The position numbers and the translations under genes were made by a program. Below are positions 11,031 to 23,410 of a stretch of 64,000 nt of DNA, one piece after another (position 1 is the first letter of the stretch; the number at the start of each line of letters is the position of its first letter). The stretch covers positions 1,426,001 to 1,490,000 of the forward strand of contig JAHNUO010000005.1 in NCBI GenBank assembly GCA_019787685.1. The letters run 5' to 3'. The DNA comes from Chiua virens. Lineage: Eukaryota > Basidiomycota > Agaricomycetes > Boletales > Boletaceae. Below the pieces are notes generated by a model. The model did not search any database, had not been told where the DNA came from, and worked only from the letters and a program-made list of their open reading frames with translations.

Positions 11031-11962
11031 GTGGGATGATGAAGTTAACAACCGATGAAGAGTGCTAGCGCGCGTCAAAGAAGTCTCCGGCCTCTTCCAC
11101 TGATGATACCTAGGTTTCCTTTGGAATGGCGAGCGACTCCAATCAGAAGCACAACACACTCCATGGGTGATCCAAACGAGACAGGAGACGCCTAGAAAGA
11201 CCATTTGAATTGAACATCCTGTCAAGCTCTTGGTGGGTGGCGGTCACGTTCGTCATTGAAGTACTGACACGCCGGCGATTGAGGTGGTAATTCTGAGACC
11301 CATTACTAACCTGAATTAGTTCCAGAACGTTAAGTTGCACTGCAGTACGTGGGGCATCAACGGAAGAAAGTTTGAAACCAGCGTTTCACCTCCTACTTGT
11401 CCGCTGACCAGCCACTGAGAAGAGCAAACAACTTGAAATGACTGTGCAATGACACCGAGCTTCGCGGCAACACATGGCTGTTTCATCCACACAGACACAA
11501 ATTCACAAACCCGAAAGCGGCCCTGGACTTCCACCTACGTGCATGAGGCATGCGATGCGGGGCGCAGTTGTGATACGAGGGGCACAAGCAACCCTTATCT
11601 CGCAGAGGCAGTACCTCTCAACCCGCGGATTTAACCCTCATTGATCATCCCTAGACGAGCATTCCGAGTATGCACAAAAGAACTCCCTGGCCACTTATAG
11701 TTTGAGTCAGGCACAGCATACTTTACCCAAAAGAACGGCAGTAAAAGGATCGGTGGCGACGTGGCCTCTAAGTAACCCACATGATCCATTCTAATGCCAG
11801 ATAGAGTCTGATACACCTTAGTGTCCTAATTAACTGTAAGAACCTTTTCCCAGACTAGTCATGACCGAATCATGAAGTCAAAGGTTTTAGATGCCTGATG
11901 TAACCTGCGGCCGCTCCACGTTAGTGAATTCCGAACAGCCAGTGCTCATGTCAACGACAGCT
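11031..11962. other. Upstream region of the NTPase gene
   Basis: About 900 bases. Minus-strand open pieces at 11143-11340 and 11316-11534 with possible donors (for example after ELIQ at about 11310) may be 5' exons of the NTPase gene, but I could not join them with confidence. Nothing else is recognised before the ATM1 stop. Confidence 0.3.
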
Positions 11963-14480
11963 CTATTGAGAATGTTGACCAGCGCTTTCCAATACATTAT
12001 CCGATGCTGACTGCTGGATCCACATGGTGTGGTACAAGCCGCCGTGGCCCAACAATTCCTCGTGTGTACCTTGTTCTACGACTTGGCCCTCCTTGAGGAC
12101 TATGATGAGATCTATATGTGATGTCATACATTAGTCAGTGCGTCCACGCTTAGCAATCAACATGGACTTGCCTGCTTCGATTACAGTCCGTAGTCTGTGT
12201 GCAATGAATATACTCGTCCTTCCACTGTGCAATAGAGTGCTGTTAATGCTTTTCATGATCTCCCCCTCAGTGTTTGCATCAAGAGCAGATGTCTAAATGG
12301 ACCATCCATTAATAACAAGCGAGACACAAAAGTGGGGTGGTAATTCTCACAGCTTCGTCAAAAAACAATATCGGAGGGTCCTTCAACAACACACGCGCAA
12401 TCGCTAGTCGTTGCTTCTCGCCGCCCGAAATCATGAGTCCTCGCTCACCAACAGTTGTCTGATACCCATCCGGTAGACTCATAATGGTGTCATGCACGCT
12501 TGCTTTGATGGCAGCTGCTTTGACTTCCTCGTCCGTCGCATCGAGACGTCCGTACCGCACATTGTGCATGATGTTGGAGTGGAAAAGAGGCGTATCCTGG
12601 GGAACAACGCCCACAGACTTGCGGAGGCTCTCTAGTTGGACATCTTGGATGTCTTGGTCGTCAATGTAGATACGACCCGAGGAGGGGTCATAGGACCTGA
12701 ACAAAAGACGGAAGACGGTAGATTTGCCACACCCAGATGGTCCAACGATGGCCACTTTCTTGCCGCCAGGAACTGTGAACGAAAGATCGCGGAATATAGG
12801 GCGATCAGGATGATATCCAAAGTTGACGTTTTCGAAATGGATGGAACCGCCCCTGAGTGCTAGCGGCTGTGCACCAGGCTTGTCCTGCGCGATGATAAGA
12901 TACGAGTCAACGATAATAAAATCAAGATACATGCCGCGACTGGTGCATTCTCGGTTTGGAGAGTAAATAGTACTTCCATGTCCAACAAATTTTGTCGGAG
13001 CTCACGGTATATGCTGCCAAGGAAGTTGAGGGGAAGGGATAATTGAAATATCAATTGGTTGACCATGACGAGATCACCAACAGTCATCGTTCCTGTGTGT
13101 TTTTTCCTTAGGCTAACCAATCACCAATCGGACAATGGCCTCACCATTTAGCACCCCTTGCGCAGCCAAAAACATGGTAGCAGTCAGTGCTGTGGAGAAT
13201 ATGACGTTCTGACCCGAATTCAAGTACGCCAAGGATGTCGTGATCAAGACAGATGATTTCTCATACTGCTTCAGATGCTTGTCGTATTGAGCGACCTCGA
13301 ATTTCTCATTATTGAAATGCTATAAAATGAATCGCAAGGGGGCTCAAGTTGAATAACAGAGGTACACACCTTGACTGCTTCGTAGTTTATGAGAGAATCG
13401 ACAGCGGATGAGGCAGCCATATTATCGGCCTTGTTCGCATTTCGTCGGAACTGTGTTCTGTCGACGCGTGAGAGTTAGAGGAACGCGTGAGATGACGCTT
13501 ACCTCCAAGACGTGGTCCGGACAGTAAACCAAGTATATGCGGCTAAAGTGGTTGCTGTAATAGCAGCAAAGTCCCAGCCGAATTTATACGTCTAGGAGAC
13601 TAGACTCAATACAGAAATAGATTGAAGAAGAGACCACACGCACGAGGATGCCGCACACCATGGATATCTCCAGCGCGGTGGGGACGATACGAAAGAGAAT
13701 CGCCTGTAGCATAAACGTGATGCCTCTGTGACCGCGTAAGACGAGATGGGTCACTCGAGAAAGGGAACGCATACTTTGTTCCGCGATCAATAGCACGAGT
13801 GAGTCCACCGGTCTGCCGTGAGAGATGGAACTTGAGGTTGAGGTTGAGCAAGTGCTCAAACGTCTCGCGAGAGACCTTGCGTATGGCACGCTGACCGATG
13901 TTGGCGAACACTGCATTCAAAAGTTCACCGAATACGGTCGCTCCGATGCGCGCGGCGCCGTCTTGAGGAAAAGATCAAGATGGGGTCTTTTCTGTGAGGA
14001 ACCGTGATGATGACGCACAACCGAGGATGAGGGAGCCAGCGACGACCCAGACTGTCGACGTGGCCGAGACGTCGAGGTTGAGAGCGTCGATGACATCCTT
14101 GAATAACTGGGGAACTTGTACATTCAAGACCTTGGAGAGTATGGTGAATGGGAATCGCGAACAAGGTGAAGGGGAGAGTGAACCTTTCCACCGATGAGGA
14201 GGGAGAAGCCGAGGACGACGCGAAGGCGTGTATTCCAATCGTCTTTTGGCCACACGTTGCCAATGAGCCTGCGCACGACCATCCAGTCCTTGCGGCGCTG
14301 CTCTTTGGCGGACACGCGCTCAGCGTCATGTTGGCTGTGGAGACGAGGGGAGGTGGAAAAGTGGAGGGCGAGCGGTGCGGGATGGCGAGGAGCGAGGCGG
14401 TGAAGGGCAAGGAGGGACTGTCTGTGGAATGGAGAGACCGTCTTCGAAAGTGCAGCACGGCGGTACACTCCCGCCAACAT
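11963..14480 (-). CDS. ATM1: Atm1, mitochondrial ABC half-transporter
   Basis: Exports a glutathione-linked sulfur species from the mitochondrial matrix for cytosolic and nuclear Fe-S protein assembly; homodimer in the inner membrane. The start at 14480 gives an Arg/Ser-rich presequence ([23 protein letters not shown]). Exons then give the half-transporter signature [35 protein letters not shown], the transmembrane domain with [19 protein letters not shown] and [14 protein letters not shown], and the nucleotide-binding domain: [17 protein letters not shown], Walker [11 protein letters not shown]-loop VPQDTPLF, signature ISGGEKQR, Walker B ILFFDEATSALD, switch histidine FIAHRLRT. The end is [20 protein letters not shown] and a TAG at 11963-11965. 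The gene looks intact, with about ten introns. Confidence 0.95.
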
Positions 14481-14772
14481 GGTACACTTCTAACCCTCCT
14501 TTTTCGGACAGTCCAAGTTTAACATTCCACGTAGAAATGGAGTAATATACCTATGCAAGCGCTAAATAGCATGCGTAACAACAGTACAGAACTATGAAAA
14601 TGCAGACTAAGTGTGGCAATGATGTCATGAGAGTACCGCGTTGGCGTAAGGCCCACGGGTGTAGTAGGAGAAAATGCTCGTGAGATCATAACAGAAAACC
14701 CGTACGTCGCTTGTTGATGGTGGGTGTCCATCCAGTCCAGGATCGTGGTCGCAACACCCACAAGGCGTGTAT
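14481..14772. other. Spacer between ATM1 and the DUF2415 gene
   Basis: About 290 bases upstream of ATM1 and downstream of the DUF2415 gene, both on the minus strand. No extra gene is seen. Confidence 0.35.
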
Positions 14773-16981
14773 TCATGCCCATGCACTGCGGCCCCACCAT
14801 CGCTTGTCCGCCCCACTGACGACCCACTCCGACACGCTGTCTGTCGTGGCCACGTAGATCATCCCCCCTTGCGGGTCAAAGCATGTCCCTGCAATATCCA
14901 GATCTGGATCCTGTATCGGCTCGGCCACAGGATTGGCGCGCGTGGTCGTTCGGCGGCTGGGGTGAGGCGAATAACGGCTATTTAAATATCGCCCGAAGGC
15001 AGTACTGCGAGACGGGGACGGAGAAGTCTGCAGTGGAAGGTGGATGGAGGGCGGCGGAGAAGACGAGCGGGAAGGTGCGCGCGAAATACAGTCCGTTTCT
15101 GGTTCGTCGACGTCCATGCTGTCTACGTCTTCCCTTCCATCACCGTCTACGTCATTGGTACCATGTCCATGTGGATTGACAGTGCCTCGAATTGAAGGCT
15201 GTGGGTAGATATCTGCTCGATGTGCAAGATATGCCCTGACTGCCCGACGAGAAAATGCTTCCCGAATATTTTCTTGAACAGCGCTGTCCCCAACGGGAGG
15301 CAGACTATCGATATCCTCATGGTTAAACTCATCGCTGTCCTCGCCATCCCGACGCCGCAGCGTGCGATGTTGTGACCTCCGCGTAGACAACGATCCACTG
15401 CTGCCAAAAGGACTGACGTAAAAGCTGTCATCCAGTGTGCGAGTTGCGCGCGGTGGTTGTGCAAATTGTCTAGCGTATGGTGTGCTAGGAGAATTGGGTG
15501 GCATCAGACGGTGCGGGTGATATTGATGGAGGACGGGACGATGTCAAACGTGACACCTCTCGCCTCATGATGTTAGGTATGCGAATGATCTCTTCTGTCT
15601 CGAAAGTGCGAGCGTCAATCATGTGAAGGAGGCTCGTATGCTAAGAAAATGTAAGCAAATCTATATGCTCAACCATGAAGACAAATCTGACCTCTGTGAA
15701 TGTCATGACCTCATGTCCAGGATGACCATGTGTACCACCCGCGCCAAATTTGACACTCCGGGCTCCCCACCCGGGAGCTTTTGAATTGCCTCTCGTCCAA
15801 TCCCACGGATCGTCGCTGAGCATGCTGCTTTCTTCGCCGTTCCCAAGGTGGCCAACCGGCAACCGGGTTTTGTCTGTCTGAATGACTTTCATTGGTTTCG
15901 TGCTTCGCACGTCCCAGACAGCGACAACACCCTCTTGGGAAGCAACCGCAAATTTCATGCCATCGTGCGAGAATGCAGTGGAGAAAGACGCAGAAAGCAG
16001 GGATGAAGAAAATCTGGTGTCGGGAGGTGGAACATTGAGGGTAACGATAGGAGAAAACGAGATGCAGGGACCACCGGTGAGTTGGTGAAGATAAATTCGT
16101 GGTGAATCCCCCACAGAGAGCAGTGTTCTTCCATCTGGAGATATCGAGGCTAGGGAAGGGTGTGAGATCGACACGAACAAAGGGGATACAAGACACGCAC
16201 AGTGATTGATAGGTTCATCGAGCCTCAGGTTTCCGGATTGTCGAAGATCCTTCGGAGACAATTCTACACGCACAGCAACTGTCGTAGAAACGCACTGTGC
16301 AGTCGTTGTTGCTAACGATGAGACGGGGTTCCACGCTGCTCTCCGCAGACCTCGTCAGGCTCAGTGAGCTGAGCGAGACCGAGTTGTTAATCGAACCGTG
16401 AAGCTTCTTATAGTATTGCCAGATTGAACTGTTGCAAGGTAGTCGGGGGGATGGATCTTCCCTCCTTTGTGAACGTGAGGTTGGGTGATGAAGAGAAAGA
16501 TGGACTTCAGCCTCTTGGCCGCCGGCGGCGAGGAGGACTGCGTCCGAACCGGGGAGCTGAATGGAAGCGAGGGTGTTCGGGTTGAAAGAGAGGTCCGCAA
16601 TACTGCGCACATTCTGGGTGTGGGACGTGGCGTGAGGGGCTGGGTATGAGAACGATGGGGACACATACGATGTCGGGAGCATATAGATCATGTTCTACGA
16701 TAGAGCAACCATGAACATAGTTTACTAGGCCTGATTCTCGAGGACAAATGATGAGATCGCGCAGCTGGCTGGATTGTGTACGAGGGTCTGTGAGCGGGGT
16801 ATTGATGAGAAGGAAAAAGAACGTACACATGGCTGATAGTCACGTCTGCGGGGGCGATGTTCGTCGAGGTTGACGATGCCAGTAAGGAGGAATGGCGGGC
16901 CATAGTAAGCCCGGTCGTGGTACACTCGTCTCGATGGTGGTGACGTTCCAGGTGTGGATCATACAGCCCTCGGCCCGTCAT
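14773..16981 (-). CDS. DUF2415 WD40-repeat protein
   Basis: A conserved fungal WD40 protein of unknown role, about 600 residues. Exons join as TISHVQLRDLIICPRESG (family N-terminal signature), NYVHGCSIVEHDL, SIADLSFNPNTLASIQLPG, LLAAGGQEAEVHLS, a repeat ending LIVSNNDCTVRFYD, SISPDGRTLLSVGDSPRIYL, FAVASQEGVVAVWDVRSTKP, a long disordered Ser/Arg/Asp-rich insert, and the conserved C-terminal blade DLDIAGTCFDPQGGMIYVAT..VSEW. The start chosen is the ATG at 16981 because its frame runs into HVQLRDLI after the first intron (GTACGT donor). It is divergent from CWC2 with 93 bases between start codons, so the two probably share a promoter. Confidence 0.8.
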
Positions 16982-17074
16982 ACTCTCACGTGCGTGGTAT
17001 GTATCACGTGATCGGAACCCAATTCTAGTAGCACCGCATTTGCAAACCTGGCTAGCTCTTCGTCGTCCACAACG
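16982..17074. promoter_or_regulatory. Bidirectional promoter, DUF2415 gene / CWC2
   Basis: Only 93 bases separate the two start codons, so initiation signals for both genes must lie here or inside the coding regions. It contains the palindromic CACGTG (TATCACGTGATCGG, about 17000-17010), a possible bHLH/E-box site. No TATA box is visible. Confidence 0.5.
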
Positions 17075-18315
17075 ATGAGCACCGGCGAACCCACCCAAGC
17101 TGTTGTATCAGCGAAACCAAAACTGGTTAAGAAGCTAAAACCAGCGAGAAAACAGGTTAAGCCTGGCGACGTCGAAAAGCAAGAAACTGTGCAGACCGGA
17201 AAGGAGTACAGTTCGTCGTCATTCCAGTATCCTGCTCCAATACCATCCCTGACGAAATACAACAGATATTTGGTACAACAAATGGGCCGGTGGAGATCGC
17301 GAGGACAATTATTCAAAGTGAGTGTTGCCGCTAGAGTTATCGTACTCGACATTGACACCACTTCAGCAAAGTAAAGTCGCAAACCCGGTGTACTATCAAG
17401 AAAGACAGTGGCCTTACTCGCGCAAACCAAACTGGCATGAGATATTGTTGTCTGTTCTTTGCACGTGGTTGCTGTCCCTATGGTTGGGAATGCAATTATC
17501 TCCATGTCCTCCCCGACCCAAACAACGCCCTGCCTGACAGCTCGAAAGACTGTTTTGCCAGAGACAAGTTTGCGGATTACCGTGACGATATGGGTGGAGT
17601 GGGTAGTTTTAACCGTCAAAATCGCACGTTGTACGTAGGTCGGATCAAGGAGACTGGGCCTGGACCCGAAACAGAGGAGATCGTCATCCGCCACTTCAAG
17701 GAATGGGGAGAGATTGAACGAAGTATGTCAACCTTGAACAACTATTTGATCGGGTATTGATTACTACTAGTTCGGGTCCTGCAATATCGGAGTGTTGCCT
17801 TCGTGACCTATGTATCAGAGTTCGGCGCCCAATTTGCCAAGGAAGCGATGGCATGCCAGTCACTCGACAATGATGAAATCCTCAATGTCCGATGGGCGAC
17901 GGAAGATCCCAATCCCATACAAAAGGTAGCTGAGAAACGCCGCCTGGAAGAATTGGGTCAGGAGGCCATTAAGGCTCGGATGGATCCTCGCATCGTCGAA
18001 GCGATGCGGGCGGTGCGAGCCCTAGAGGATGGTGACATACTGGATGACGACGGACAAGTTCTGGAGGATGAGGATGAGGAGGCAGTTGATTCCCAAGACC
18101 TAAAGCGAAGAAGGATAGACCCAGCACAGACATCCCTGAACGAGCAACCTTCGAAGCCAATGGGGTTACTGACTGCTGATACGCTTGAGGGACTCAAGTA
18201 TTTCGCCGAGATACGGAATCAAAACGGATTTGTTCCCACCGAAAGGCCATCATTGGCCAAACCGGTGACGACGGAGTTAGGCTTGGCGGGGTATGGAAGC
18301 GATGATGATGATTGA
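17075..18315 (+). CDS. CWC2: Cwc2, pre-mRNA splicing factor of the NineTeen complex
   Basis: Cwc2 links the Prp19 (NTC) complex to U6 snRNA in the active spliceosome. Exon 1 ends at KEY and a GTTCGT intron rebuilds KEYNIWYNKWAGGDREDNYS. Then comes the torus/CCCH finger CCLFFARGCCPYGWECNYLH, the linker DKFADYRDDMGGVGSFNRQ, the RRM beginning NRTLYVGRI, and, after another intron, RSVAFVTYVSEFGAQFAKEA and LNVRWATEDPNP. The tail is acidic and ends GLAGYGSDDDD before a TGA at 18313. Length (about 360 residues) and domain order are normal. A T-run lies at 18331-18342 in the 3' region. Confidence 0.92.
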
Positions 18316-19365
18316 GTATGTCCAACACTTTTTTTTTTTTTTCATTTGTGTTGCCAACGTAGTGACTCGGGGTAGTATTAATTGTTTAGCAGATGTCATG
18401 GGTGATCAGGTCGGTTGAATTCCGCAAAGAGATGACCCGCATAGGAAAAATGGATCCACAAAACGGAGGCTTCCACCAGGGTGGTGGCGTGCCTTGGCAA
18501 GCTGCCAACTTGAAAGCGCTGCGCCTCGTGCCAGTTCATAGGGTTACAGCCACACGACGTTCATACTTCGCCAACTTCCGTTTTGTAGGCTTGGAATAGC
18601 ACAGGCGCCTCACCAATTCCGAGTACGTGATTACATACAATGTCCATCAGATGTTGGCTGGCTTGAGACCACACGTTGCAAACTCGTGGTATTCTACACA
18701 AAATGGGGACTTGTTAACCGCCGAGATGAATTGTAAGGCATGAAAATAAAGTTGGCGGGGCGGAGAGCCGCGGGATGAGCCGAGCGCCCACAGTTCTTGA
18801 CTCCTTTGTCATCGGAGAAATGTGCCCCACACGTCTCTCGACACGAGGAGAACCCTGGCGGGGGTTGCCAGGATCAAATGATCAAATTCTCGGGATTGAG
18901 TGGGACGATGGGGTGCGGCGGCGATGGCACCGTTGGCAAGGTCACATGACTTATGGATGGCGGTGCCTTGTGCTCATTCCTTTCGAAGGCACAGCCCAAC
19001 TATCCGCTTCGCCTGTCTCTTCGTTCTGTCGAGAACAGTCGAAGGCTATCCCTCTGATTTCCATTCGAACTTTTCATCTTCATGGCCACACCTTGGTGTC
19101 ATCATCACCCCCATTCCCGTGCAAATTCCCCCATCTTCGTCATTCCGAACCTTCCTTCCTCCATCCGACACCCCGATTTGCTAGTACCTTGTCTTTTCCA
19201 TGGGCGTTCCCAGTATTTCTGGATGTTATGTGATGCTATCCGTTTTGACGCTTAGCCTCATTTTGGGAACTCTGCGCGTCCCATATATAACCTCCCGATC
19301 TTCCGCTGTACCCCACTCAGTCACACATTCCCTCCTTCTTCCCCCAATAGCAATCAATCTTCGCC
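18316..19365. promoter_or_regulatory. Long upstream region of the C2H2 regulator gene
   Basis: About 1 kb without a convincing gene. The last 250 bases are pyrimidine-rich on the plus strand. A TATA-like string CATATATAACC at about 19281-19291 lies about 75-80 bases before the ATG at 19366, a normal fungal distance. Open frames at 18775-19233 and 18393-18599 have no recognisable family. A long regulatory upstream region suits a transcription factor gene. Confidence 0.45.
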
Positions 19366-20393
19366 ATGAACGTCTCCTCTTCCGCTCAATCTAATGTCCC
19401 CGCTATCCATATTCACAACGCGGACTACTCTCCCGCACTGTACGTGTACTTGCTGTATGACACAATCCTGTCAACTCACCTCTCCCTTTAGTTTCGACGG
19501 CGGGGAGATCTTCAGTTCAGACATGTCCAACCTGTATAACTTCATTGCCGAAGATACTAGCCTTTATGCTTGCTCTCAAGGCATGCAGTCGGAAGGTAAC
19601 CTGCACGTCCTATATCTTGTGGCGCCACACTTATATATCTTGTAGCACTTGCCTTCAACCCCAGCTCCAGCCCCGCAGCGGACTTGGAGGACATGCCAGA
19701 GCTTTCCCACCTCACGACCATGAACCAGCCATTCCTTACCGATCATGGCTATTCCCAACCATACTCCATCATACAAGAGCATGGTGCCTCCGCTGATGGG
19801 GGACTTTCTCCCTCCAGCCTTGGCAGCCCCGCCCCATCACCGACATCCTCTTTCGCTAGCTCGTTGTCTCCCTCATCATTGTATGACTCCCTCGCGCTCT
19901 CAGACACCGAGTCATTTTCCCCTTACCCCGACACACCCGACTCTCTATGGCCAGCCCATCTCTTGAATCACCAGAGCAGCGACTCTTTGACGCTGCACCC
20001 TTCTTCCATGGGGTCTTACTCTTCTCTCGACCTTCGACGCCCCCGCTCAAAGTCATCACCCTCTTTCTGTCCCGGTCCAGTCCGTTCTGGCCCAGTCGCA
20101 AGTAAGGCGATGCTTGAAGCTAATGGTCGACGTCGCCGCCACCCCGCACAGTTTGTGTGCGAGGAATGTCAGCAAACTTTCACTGCGCTCTTCTCTCTCA
20201 AACGTAAGTACCCCTACACTGGATCACTTGCACCTCAATGACGCCACATATCTCAGGTCATCAACAGTCGCATACTGGAGAGCGACCCCATGCGTGCAGT
20301 ATCCCTGGCTGCAACCAACGGTTCTTCAACAGCAGCGACTGCAAGCGTCATGAGAAGAGCAGGAAGCGTCATAAAGACCTTCAGATCCAATGA
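19366..20393 (+). CDS. Two-finger C2H2 transcription factor
   Basis: A probable DNA-binding regulator, about 280 residues. Exon 1 starts MNVSSSAQSNVPAIHIHN; introns follow after ALXPAL (GTACGT), after GMQSE (GTAACC) and after TALFSLKR (GTAAGT). The middle is Ser/Pro-rich, a typical activation or flexible region. The C-terminus has two fingers: FVCEECQQTFTALFSLKRH, with the second histidine after the intron (HQQSH), a TGERPH linker, and CSIPGCNQRFFNSSDCKRH, ending KRHEKSRKRHKDLQIQ and TGA at 20391-20393. The closing basic segment could serve as a nuclear signal. The target genes cannot be told. Confidence 0.8.
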
Positions 20394-21032
20394 TCACCCC
20401 GGCTTCTACACGTCGCGTGTCGATCGATCATAACAATGCATGGCCAATCGCTAGACGACACCCATGTACATCCTCGGAATATGACCCCATCTCCACATTC
20501 ACATTGCATCCCTTTCTTGAACTCATCATAATTAATCATTTAGTAGTGTAACGCACGGAGCGATGATACCTTTGGTTATACCCTCATTTCAATTGCTGCA
20601 GCTCTGTTCGGAATGTTTCCTTAGCTCTTGTTCATTTTCTTTTGTATGTTTGTCACACTATACGCTTGTATTCACTAGATGCCAATACCGATGAATTCAC
20701 GATGGTTTACACGAGTCATTCGAGTGCGCGGGGCCGTCAACCCGCGACGGTCATTCAGAGTCATTCGAAGCCTTCCACAAGTGGAAATTCTCGTCAGACC
20801 GTGTGGCCACCTTGCACCGCAGTTGTGTGGCGGTGCCTTATTCCTTATCTGGTTGGCTACGGTCAATAATATGAAAGGCGTTTTTTCTTGTCCGCTGCAC
20901 GTCCCTAGACCTAGATTGGCGGAACAACGGAAATGGAACAATGATAAATAAGGATCGTAATCCGTGTCGTAGATAGCGGCAAAAAGACCACAACTACCCG
21001 TACTAGTTTGATGGTGCACGCACAAAAACACA
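20394..21032. other. Convergent 3' spacer
   Basis: About 640 bases between the C2H2 gene and the minus-strand membrane gene, holding both 3' ends. No gene recognised. Confidence 0.35.
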
Positions 21033-22130
21033 TCAAAAACAAAGTAACCGAACCGCCAGGAAACAAAACACGATCAACAGATACCCCACTGTCTCTGCAG
21101 CCATGTGAGCGATATGTCGACGACACGGGGGAGTCCGAGGATTTGATGCGTTATCAACGCCGTTTACGGGACGATCCAGATTCCTAACCTATGAGCATCA
21201 CGAAACCGGAACAAAAGAATCGAGTGATCAACAACCGCAGTCTCTTGTGTGCGATCTCCGAGTCAAACGATGACGTACCAGATATAGCCGCTCCGTCCAC
21301 GTATGTACATACCCTGTATCCCGCGGCGTATTCTGCGCGGATGGCGTCGTCTCGCGCATGACGAGTGCCGCAGCTGATACAAGAGGGACCGTCAAGAGGC
21401 AAGCGCCGAGGACACCCGCACGCGCAGCGCGCGTAGCATCTAACGGCAGCGGGTTGTCAGGATATCCATGCGTGCGCAAGAGCGTGACCCCAACCGCGCA
21501 CGCTGCGGCGGAAATGGCCACCAACGAGGCGATCTCGAGGAGGAACGTGATGTGGCTGGATAACACCCTGTGGAGTTTGACGCTGCCAAGACAGGCCATG
21601 AAAAAGATGGTCACGAGGGTGCTGGGTCCGATGACGACGAGTCCACCGAGTGATCCGGCTTTGATGGAGGATAGAAAGGGGGGATTGTATCCGTCGCATT
21701 TGAACACTTTGAGTAGGGCGTGACCGACGAGGAGGGTCAGGGTGCCGTTGAGAGTACCGATGAGGAGGGCGCAAATGGAAAAGAAGAGAATGCGGATCAC
21801 GAGTTCGGCGACAGGTCGGAAAAAGAGGGAGACACCAAAGATCATCCACCAGACAAGGATGGCACGGTGTTCATCCGCGGCTTGAGAGGAAGCGGAAGGT
21901 GCTGTAACCGGTGGAGAGGCGTTAAGCGGGCTGGCCGGCGTCAAATTGACACAGCGGTCAAACAGGCGATAGGATACAAACATGACGAAGTGTTGTTGCA
22001 AACACGACGAACATTCAACGACGACAGCCAAGTGGAACCCGGGCGCGGCGGACGCGCCTGAGTAGGGAAAACCTAGCGAGGAGCCGAATAACTCTGAAAA
22101 TGGGCATGATGTCAATGCCCTTCCTAGCAC
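21033..22130 (-). CDS. Unknown multi-spanning membrane protein
   Basis: Not recognised. A continuous frame from 22130 to about 21290 has at least five hydrophobic segments, for example AILVWWMIFGVSLFF, LFFSICALLIGTLNGTL, GGLVVIGPSTLVTIFFMACL, ITFLLEIASLVAISAAAC and GVLGACLLTVPLVSAAALV. A GTACGT donor after TERLYL and an acceptor at about 21190 join a last exon ending VGYLLIVFCFLAVRLLCF, another hydrophobic helix, with a TGA at 21033-21035. An inner methionine (MFVSYRLFDRC) at about 21986 may be the true start, since the upstream part is GC-rich and Ser/Ala-rich. It is GC-richer than its neighbours. Confidence 0.5.
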
Positions 22131-22997
22131 CGAAGTGTCAGAGGGAGAACACCCCTATTCCAAGTCGGATCTGGGTTTGAATGTGAGGAAAACATTACAC
22201 CCGTGGTCCGTGGAGCAAGTAATTTATATGTAACCTTCACTCATGCTGCCACATAGAGTGAGCGTTTCCTCCTGCGGTTGTGATTCAGTGCAGAGATTAA
22301 CGACCTCAGGGTCTTGGAGAACTCATCAACGCGCTCACGAAAGTGGGGACCTACATTTTACTATAAGTCGAAGTCACGAGCATCGATGCAAAAAAACATA
22401 TCCACGACGAGAACAACATACACGACGGTGTTTGGGCGCAATGTGGACGTCTTACCAACGCGAATGAGGAAATTGTATCCTCCGAATGTCACCACCGCCA
22501 CGGGTGATGCGGGCAACTATCTGTACGCCGCTCATTTCGCGCATTCTAGAATCCCGGGCGATCGCCACCTGCAGAAGAGTTGATATGATCCAGTTCAATC
22601 ATGAGATACTCCGACAACAGGTCCGTCGTCTGGCACGTCATGGCGCGTAGCAATTGATTGCCGACGGTGCGCCTACTTTTCCGAGTCGGGCTAAGATGCT
22701 TCAGTTGATGGAACTCATATTACGAGCCCCTTCGTCCGGTCTCCTACTTATTCGCGATATCACTGGATGAATTTGGACCGCCGCAATCACCGCACGGCTA
22801 GACCCATCTGGCTACATGTGATCCATTTTGCTTCGAGAACAGAAAAGTTGTTCCGATCACACGAGGTTGCAAGAATTTCTCGCTGGAATTCTCAATTGGG
22901 CTGAGACCAGTGTCAACGGCGTAACCGTTGTTTTTGAACTTATCAACAGATGATGAAATCACACCACCCAGTGGTGAAGGCCATCGTGAAACTACGT
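22131..22997. other. Gene-poor stretch before the inverted repeat
   Basis: About 870 bases with only short unconvincing frames. It may contain a dispersed relic, but no family is recognised. Confidence 0.3.
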
Positions 22998-22999
22998 AA

Positions 23000-23352
23000 T
23001 GAGGTGGCTTATCATTTCCTATCAGGAACGGCATCGCGTTTCATGATTGATGATAGGCTAACACGGCCGACTGACGGCAACATTTGCCTCGTTTACTTAT
23101 CAGCTTCGATATGATAGTGCGTATATCATATTACTTTCGAAAGAGGAGTATTTATTCGATTTCCTAATCAGCAAACTACGACGTAAGTATGATTGCACCT
23201 TACCTGAGACAGGGTTCGCTTTTTGCGTTTTTAGTTGCTAAAAAGCCGAGAGATGTGTACCGCCAGCGGAGTGCCTTCGACGTGATGTGGAACCTTTGTG
23301 GGTGAATCTGAAACGCCATGCCGTTCCTGATAGGAAATGATAAGCCACCTCA
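23000..23352. repeat. 49-nt inverted repeat flanking about 256 bases
   Basis: The left arm 23000-23048 begins TGAGGTGGCTTATCATTTCC and continues ATCAGGAACGGCAT and then CGCGTTTCATGATT; the right arm 23305-23352 is its reverse complement with only a substitution and a small gap near the inner end. Arms point inward, as in foldback elements or MITEs. The interior has no transposase frame. No clear target-site duplication is seen outside the arms (left flank ACTACGTAA, right flank GGGAATTTC), so insertion is not proven. It sits 58 bases upstream of the P450 start and may influence that gene. Confidence 0.7.
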
Positions 23353-23410
23353 GGGAATTTCTGTCAGTATACTTATACACACCCATGTACCTGGTTGTGG
23401 TCCCCCTACC

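Noticed and set aside
16978..17694. Minus-strand open frame of 238 codons over CWC2
   Set aside because: It runs through recognised CWC2 exons and introns on the opposite strand and matches no family.
18775..19233. Plus-strand frame of 152 codons before the C2H2 gene
   Set aside because: His/Pro/Ser-rich with no motif, no introns and lying in the promoter region of the next gene.
22314..22583. Small frames around 22.3-22.6 kb
   Set aside because: Short, no motif, no repeat copies and no splice signals to extend them.
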